Positions 59,633 to 64,000 of a stretch of 64,000 nt of DNA are shown here, piece by piece (the first letter of the stretch is position 1; each line of letters opens with the position of its first letter). Under the pieces are notes generated by a model. It was not told the DNA's origin. It made no database searches and was given only the letters and a program-made list of their open reading frames with translations. Source of the DNA: Morinoia aosen (Eukaryota; Arthropoda; Malacostraca; Amphipoda; Talitridae); NCBI GenBank assembly GCA_030386875.1, contig CM059562.1:74019595-74083594 (forward strand). Direction: 5' to 3'. The position numbers and the translations under genes are program-made.

Positions 59633-59795
59633 GTATTGATATTGTATAGTTTGCTGTGTTGATGTGTATAGTTTACTGTATTGATATTGTATAGTTAGGT
59701 GTATAAGTATTGTATTGTTTAATGTATTGGTATTGTACAGTTTAACGTATTTTCATTGTATAGTGTAATGTATCAGTACTGTACAGTTTAACGTA
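59633..59795 (+). repeat. 23-bp tandem repeats in the LINE 5' UTR, about 7 copies
   Basis: Units such as tattggtattgtacagttta plus acg follow each other in 22-23-bp steps up to about 59,795. They lie 170 bp upstream of the ORF1 start. Confidence 0.88.
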
Positions 59796-59965
59796 TTTAA
59801 TCTAGATTTCGCCAGTTAGGGACCTGATATCTCACTCAGTTGAACTGCTGCTAGGTGTGTCCTAAGTTGGTTCCTAATTGTGTGGTCGAGAGTTGTATAT
59901 ATTGTAGTATAATACTGTATATTGTATTGCAATTGTAATAAGGGTAGGGCTAGGCTTTTTCCGAT

Positions 59966-61630
59966 ATGCCTCCCCCAGATCGGGGGAGGGGAGCTGCTGC
60001 TGGGCGGGGAGGCTTGGGTGGCCGCCCCCCCAGGGCCCCTCTTCTTCCAAACCCTCGTTCTACTTCTAAAACTAGGGATGCTATTCCGGGGTCCCTCCCC
60101 ATTAATCCTAGTAACCTTCCACCTACGGTACTCATTCCGCCAACTTCAAGCAGTGCCGCAACCGGTTCTGCACATAGAACCAAATCACCAACGTACAGAA
60201 TACAACTTAAACTTATTGACAGTGCAAAGCCAGTAGATAAAACAAAAATTTTCGAAACGACCTTTAAAGACCTCAATGCTCCCCTTATTCGACTAACTCC
60301 CACCAAAACCGGTTTTTATGCAGTAACAGATGATGCCACTTCAGTTGACAAACTAACCTCTAGCAAAGCAATTAACGCATTTCAGAAGTTGAACATCATT
60401 CCGGCCATTCCCCCGGACCTAAGAGCAAAAAGATCTATTTTTGTTAGGCAAATAGACGGTGAAATAGGCTCAAGACCTGCAGAAGAAATAAAAGCAGAAA
60501 TCCAGCAACAAAATCCATGGCTATCAGTAACGGAAATAGTCAAAATAAAACAATACACTCATCTAATCAAACTGATAACTTCCGATACTACTACTGCACA
60601 AAGGATCCTCCGAGATGGTTTTTACATGTTCCACACGAAAATTACACCCTATCAATGTGAACAAGAGCAATATACACACATCCTCATCTGCTACAAATGC
60701 TATAAATACGAAGACCACCCAACAAACAAATGCACCCAACCATCTCAATACTGCTCAGAATGCTCCTCTCAAGAACACACTTACGATCAATGCACAAGCA
60801 CGCTCAAGCAATGCCTCAACTGTAATGGACCTCATAGGACATTAGCATCAAGTTGCCCGTACAGAAAAAATGTAATTAAACAAAAAATCGAAAATGAAAA
60901 ACATGAACAGCATCAGCAAACCCAAAACACCTATGCTGAAATTGCGAAACACGCAATTAAACAAACAAACCCCCCCGAACATACTCTCACACTAACTACA
61001 AAGACACATATAAAACTCACAGCACTCATATTGGAAGCACATATAGCAGCGCTCAATAGAACCCAAAAATTTGGTGACATTCTATCGCAATCCCTAAAAA
61101 TGAATTACAATATTGACACCACCTTTCCAGATCGAGACTCTGCAGCAATTTTCAATTTCTATTACAAACCAGAATCAACCCCACAGGAAACGGAAACTGA
61201 TCAGGAAAAAACGGTGGATGTGTCCCTGGAATGTGAGCAGGAGCATATGGAGGAGGCCATGGAAACGGAGGCGAGATCAAAGCGTAGGATCAGTGATGAC
61301 GTTGGAAATTCAGGCATAGTACTGGACAATAAGCACAACTTTAATATTAAACTCTACAGAAATTTCCTCGACAACTCACCAATTCCAGAAAATCCCACAA
61401 CAGAATGGTACATCCAGGAACTCAATACAAAAGAAAATGACAAAGGATTAAAATTTACAGTTCAAGACATGAGATCGCAAACATTACTGGAATACATAAA
61501 AAACAACAGAGTACAATTTACAAGAACCAAACTAAACATTATCCCCCACGAGGACTTCATAAATCTTCCGAGACACCAGTCACTAATAGCAGACACTAAG
61601 AAACCCAAAAAATTAATTGCTCAAAAATGA
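59966..61630 (+). CDS. LINE ORF1, zinc-knuckle nucleic-acid-binding protein
   Basis: 554 aa from ATG (59,966) to TGA. Residues 1-70 are a low-complexity Pro/Arg/Gly-rich head. About 150-235 form the conserved domain before the knuckles (RSIFVRQIDGEI..., NPWLSVTEIVKI...), as in the nucleic-acid-binding protein of transposon X-element. Three knuckles follow: C242-X2-C-X5-H-X4-C256, C263-X2-C-X4-H-X4-C276 and C283-X2-C-X3-H-X6-C297. The first has an unusual five-residue C-H spacing. The C-terminal 250 residues are polar with an acidic patch (about 415-435). In this family the protein binds element RNA and forms the RNP used for target-primed reverse transcription. The stop codon overlaps the ORF2 start. 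Confidence 0.92.
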   Translation: MPPPDRGRGAAAGRGGLGGRPPRAPLLPNPRSTSKTRDAIPGSLPINPSNLPPTVLIPPTSSSAATGSAHRTKSPTYRIQLKLIDSAKPVDKTKIFETTFKDLNAPLIRLTPTKTGFYAVTDDATSVDKLTSSKAINAFQKLNIIPAIPPDLRAKRSIFVRQIDGEIGSRPAEEIKAEIQQQNPWLSVTEIVKIKQYTHLIKLITSDTTTAQRILRDGFYMFHTKITPYQCEQEQYTHILICYKCYKYEDHPTNKCTQPSQYCSECSSQEHTYDQCTSTLKQCLNCNGPHRTLASSCPYRKNVIKQKIENEKHEQHQQTQNTYAEIAKHAIKQTNPPEHTLTLTTKTHIKLTALILEAHIAALNRTQKFGDILSQSLKMNYNIDTTFPDRDSAAIFNFYYKPESTPQETETDQEKTVDVSLECEQEHMEEAMETEARSKRRISDDVGNSGIVLDNKHNFNIKLYRNFLDNSPIPENPTTEWYIQELNTKENDKGLKFTVQDMRSQTLLEYIKNNRVQFTRTKLNIIPHEDFINLPRHQSLIADTKKPKKLIAQK

Positions 61631-64000
61631 ATTTGAAGAAAATAACAATAATTCAACACAACGTACTATCTTGGAATACCAATAAAATCACTCTATCAAA
61701 CATATATAATACACTGGACCCAGATATCATACTCATCAATAGCCACTGCCTCACAAACAATCAACCTCTCAAGATCTTCAATTACAATACATTCTATTCA
61801 AATAAGTTGAACGAAAATTACGCAGGCACCGCAATAGCTCTCAAGAAAAACATCTCATACAGACTTCACGATAATTTTCATTCAGACATGATGGCAGTAA
61901 CAATAGACACGTTCCAAGGACCAATCACTATAGGCACTACTTATACACCCCCCAGAACGGACTACCTGCATTTCATAGACTTTCACACGCTTTTTAACAG
62001 ACCTCATCCAACTTACTTTCTTGGTGACATTAATGCAGCACACGATATAACAGGATACTCAAACCAGAATAATAGGGGGAAACATCTCTACTACCTAATC
62101 ACCAGACACAAATGCACATACGTTGGACCATATTTTCCCACCAGAATAACTCATAATAGCGCCACCTCACCAGATATAGTCCTGCAGAACAAACAAGCTT
62201 ACCACAATATCTTTCTGAAGCCGGGACCAATCACTCCATCAGATCACATTCCCATAATAGCAACAATATCGGCAAATCCAATACAAATTCCCATAAAACC
62301 TCGAAGACATTTTCATAAAGCAGATTGGCAAGCCTATAGACAGAAACTTTCAGCAGTCACACCCCCATTGAAACAGGACCCGACGCTTAATGAAATAGAT
62401 CATTATTTGGAAATGTGGACAAAACACGTATTGGACGCCACCAAAGCAACGATCCCACTTATCACTCACAGAATCATACCAGGAATCAAACCAACCCATG
62501 AAACCCTGCAATTACAAGCACAATACCAGCAAACAATGCAATATGTTTACACAAACGGCCCTTCCATAGAACTCAATAGACACCTGACCGCAATCAAAAC
62601 CAAACTACAGGAAGCATACAAAAGAAAATATCATGAAACCTGGGAAGAACTAATTAAGAATCTTGAACTGCAGGAGGACCCGAAGGCATTCTGGTCATCC
62701 TGCAAGAGGATGATGGGGAACAACTCAAAACAAATAGTCCCATATATAGAAAACAATAAAATTCAATTACACACACCACAAGAAAAAGAACCTATTTTCA
62801 GAGAGCATTGGGAGGAAATATTTACCGAGCAGGACGAACCTTTTTTTGACAGAGAACATATTGAAGCAGTAAATAATCACATAAACAACATAGCGCATTC
62901 GATTGTCCCTCACAGAACAGGAAATATTAATAGACTTGATCCAATTCATTTTCCCCCTATATCATATGAAGAGCTACTGCACGCACTCAGATCATTTAAG
63001 CAGAAAGCACCAGGAATAACAGGCATAACCACTCTGCAACTAAAAAACCTCCCAAAAAACATGATACATTTTCTCATTTATATCTTCAACATGTCTATAT
63101 CTGCAGGCTATTTCCCCGACAGCTTAAAACATGCAACAATGATTTTTTTACCGAAACCAAATTCATCCCTTAAACTAGTGCAGAATTATAGGCCGATCTC
63201 CCTTCTAGATGTACAAGGTAAATTACTAGACAAAATCCTAAACAACAGATTGACAAATTTTTTCACAATTCAGAACCTTTTCAACAGCAGGCAACATGGA
63301 TTTAGATGCAACCGAGGAACTCACACGGCCCTAGCAACACTTCACGAAACTATATCAATCAAACTAGCACAAAAGTGTAAAATAGACATCTGTTTGAGAG
63401 ACGTAAAGAAAGCATTTGACAAGGTGTGGCACTCTGGCTTGATCTTTAAATTATCACAAAAAAACCTTCCCCCTCTATTTTTACGGACTCTGAGCAACTA
63501 CTTGAGCAATAGAACAGCAGCAATAAGGATAGCAAATTACATAGGACCCAAATTCGCATTGCACACCGGCGTACCCCAAGGAGCATGTTTGTCCCCCACG
63601 CTTTACAGCTTCTACACCCACGATCTACCTCCTCCATTACCACATACGGACTATATATGTTTCGCAGACGACATCACCCAAATAACAGCCGGACAATATT
63701 CGTTGAGATTTGCAACATTAAGAACCAAAAAAGCAATAGAACAGATCAATTCATTCGAAAATAAATGGAAAATCCTAACCAACAGCAGCAAATTTGCCAT
63801 TATTCCAATCAGTCGAAGGAAAACTCTTGATGTAATGATAAACAACCAAGTGATTCCATACACAAATAGAGGCAAAGTTTTAGGACTAAACATAACGTCA
63901 CAAGGCATTTCATCTCAGGCTTCCATTAGACAAGCAATAGCGTACAAAAACCTAAACAGAATTCTCCGTTTCACTCATCTGTCCACAAAAACGAAATTAA
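61627..64000 (+). CDS. LINE ORF2, endonuclease and reverse transcriptase, truncated by window edge
   Basis: I translated this frame from ATG 61,627 to the end: 791 codons without a stop, continuing beyond the window. Residues 1-220 are an APE-type endonuclease: QHN (N12), GDINA (D134, N136) and SDHIP (D206, H207). The usual catalytic Glu position (LLQET in relatives) reads LINSH, so Ser39 stands there. RT spans about 440-760: KAPG.TGI, YRPISLLD, RDVKKAFDKVW (D592/D598), GVPQGACLSP, then the catalytic FADD (D681, D682). The enzyme nicks target DNA and primes cDNA synthesis from the nick. Start choice: the ATGA overlap with the ORF1 stop implies coupled termination and reinitiation. Confidence 0.95.
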   Translation, partial: MNLKKITIIQHNVLSWNTNKITLSNIYNTLDPDIILINSHCLTNNQPLKIFNYNTFYSNKLNENYAGTAIALKKNISYRLHDNFHSDMMAVTIDTFQGPITIGTTYTPPRTDYLHFIDFHTLFNRPHPTYFLGDINAAHDITGYSNQNNRGKHLYYLITRHKCTYVGPYFPTRITHNSATSPDIVLQNKQAYHNIFLKPGPITPSDHIPIIATISANPIQIPIKPRRHFHKADWQAYRQKLSAVTPPLKQDPTLNEIDHYLEMWTKHVLDATKATIPLITHRIIPGIKPTHETLQLQAQYQQTMQYVYTNGPSIELNRHLTAIKTKLQEAYKRKYHETWEELIKNLELQEDPKAFWSSCKRMMGNNSKQIVPYIENNKIQLHTPQEKEPIFREHWEEIFTEQDEPFFDREHIEAVNNHINNIAHSIVPHRTGNINRLDPIHFPPISYEELLHALRSFKQKAPGITGITTLQLKNLPKNMIHFLIYIFNMSISAGYFPDSLKHATMIFLPKPNSSLKLVQNYRPISLLDVQGKLLDKILNNRLTNFFTIQNLFNSRQHGFRCNRGTHTALATLHETISIKLAQKCKIDICLRDVKKAFDKVWHSGLIFKLSQKNLPPLFLRTLSNYLSNRTAAIRIANYIGPKFALHTGVPQGACLSPTLYSFYTHDLPPPLPHTDYICFADDITQITAGQYSLRFATLRTKKAIEQINSFENKWKILTNSSKFAIIPISRRKTLDVMINNQVIPYTNRGKVLGLNITSQGISSQASIRQAIAYKNLNRILRFTHLSTKTKL

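Larger units (their letters stand above)
59362..64000 (+). mobile_element. Jockey-type non-LTR retrotransposon (LINE), 5' part
   Basis: Leader (59,362-59,965, exact 5' end unknown), ORF1 (59,966-61,630) and ORF2 (61,627 to the window edge). ORF1 has three zinc knuckles and ORF2 has an APE-type endonuclease followed by RT, the plan of Jockey/BS/X-element LINEs. Both frames are uninterrupted, so this copy is young. It starts within about 100 bp of the Gypsy LTR end; whether the Gypsy element interrupted it cannot be decided here. The 3' end, RNase H (if any) and tail lie outside the window. Confidence 0.92.

Overview
The window looks like nuclear DNA from an arthropod. It is AT-rich and gene-poor. 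It holds an intact Ty3/Gypsy LTR retrotransposon, a Jockey-type LINE whose ORF1 zinc-knuckle pattern resembles crustacean and insect elements, a tRNA-derived SINE and many minisatellites. The arthropod call is inference from element families; I cannot name a species. I found no prokaryotic operon, no rRNA, no intact tRNA and no recognisable host protein.

Positions 1-29,500: mostly unannotatable AT-rich DNA interrupted by tandem arrays. The main arrays have these units: 26 bp (156-453), 51 bp (950-1102), 149 bp (1820-2112), 64 bp (4600-4850), a 19-to-32 bp composite (12,235-14,515), 14 bp (21,033-21,262), 140 bp (21,905-22,170), 41 bp (23,799-24,110), 43 bp (26,646-26,760) and 30 bp with 60-bp alternation (27,531-29,046). 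Several clean inverted repeats lie between them.

Positions 29,800-31,030: the only place that resembles a host transcription unit. In order it has a CCAAT box, a strong TATA box, a splice donor, a splice acceptor, a 58-codon ORF and AATAAA. This is a model from signals only.

Positions 31,000-51,900: more arrays. Units are 32 bp (32,515-33,668), 18 bp (36,341-37,237), 63 bp (38,548-39,050), 170 bp (39,345-39,795), 32 bp (40,608-40,855), 32 bp (42,519-43,303), 20 bp purine-rich (43,405-43,820), 37 bp (47,252-47,690), 54 bp (48,550-48,790) and 34 bp (48,921-49,390). The region also holds a SINE (34,794-34,980), a foldback element (37,520-37,677), a hAT-like MITE (50,989-51,245) and a CpG-rich island with two odd palindromes (41,230-41,520).

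Positions 51,994-59,361: a complete Gypsy element on the minus strand. It has two nearly identical LTRs of about 1.58 kb, gag, and pol (protease, RT, RNase H, integrase). A textbook -1 frameshift signal joins gag to pol. No env is seen.

Positions 59,362-64,000: the 5' part of a Jockey-type LINE on the plus strand. It has a structured and repeat-bearing leader, ORF1 with three zinc knuckles, and ORF2 (endonuclease plus RT), which starts inside the ORF1 stop codon (ATGA) and stays open to the window edge. Both retroelements look recently active.

Many long open frames in this window are artefacts of tandem repeats with few stop codons and should not be read as proteins.
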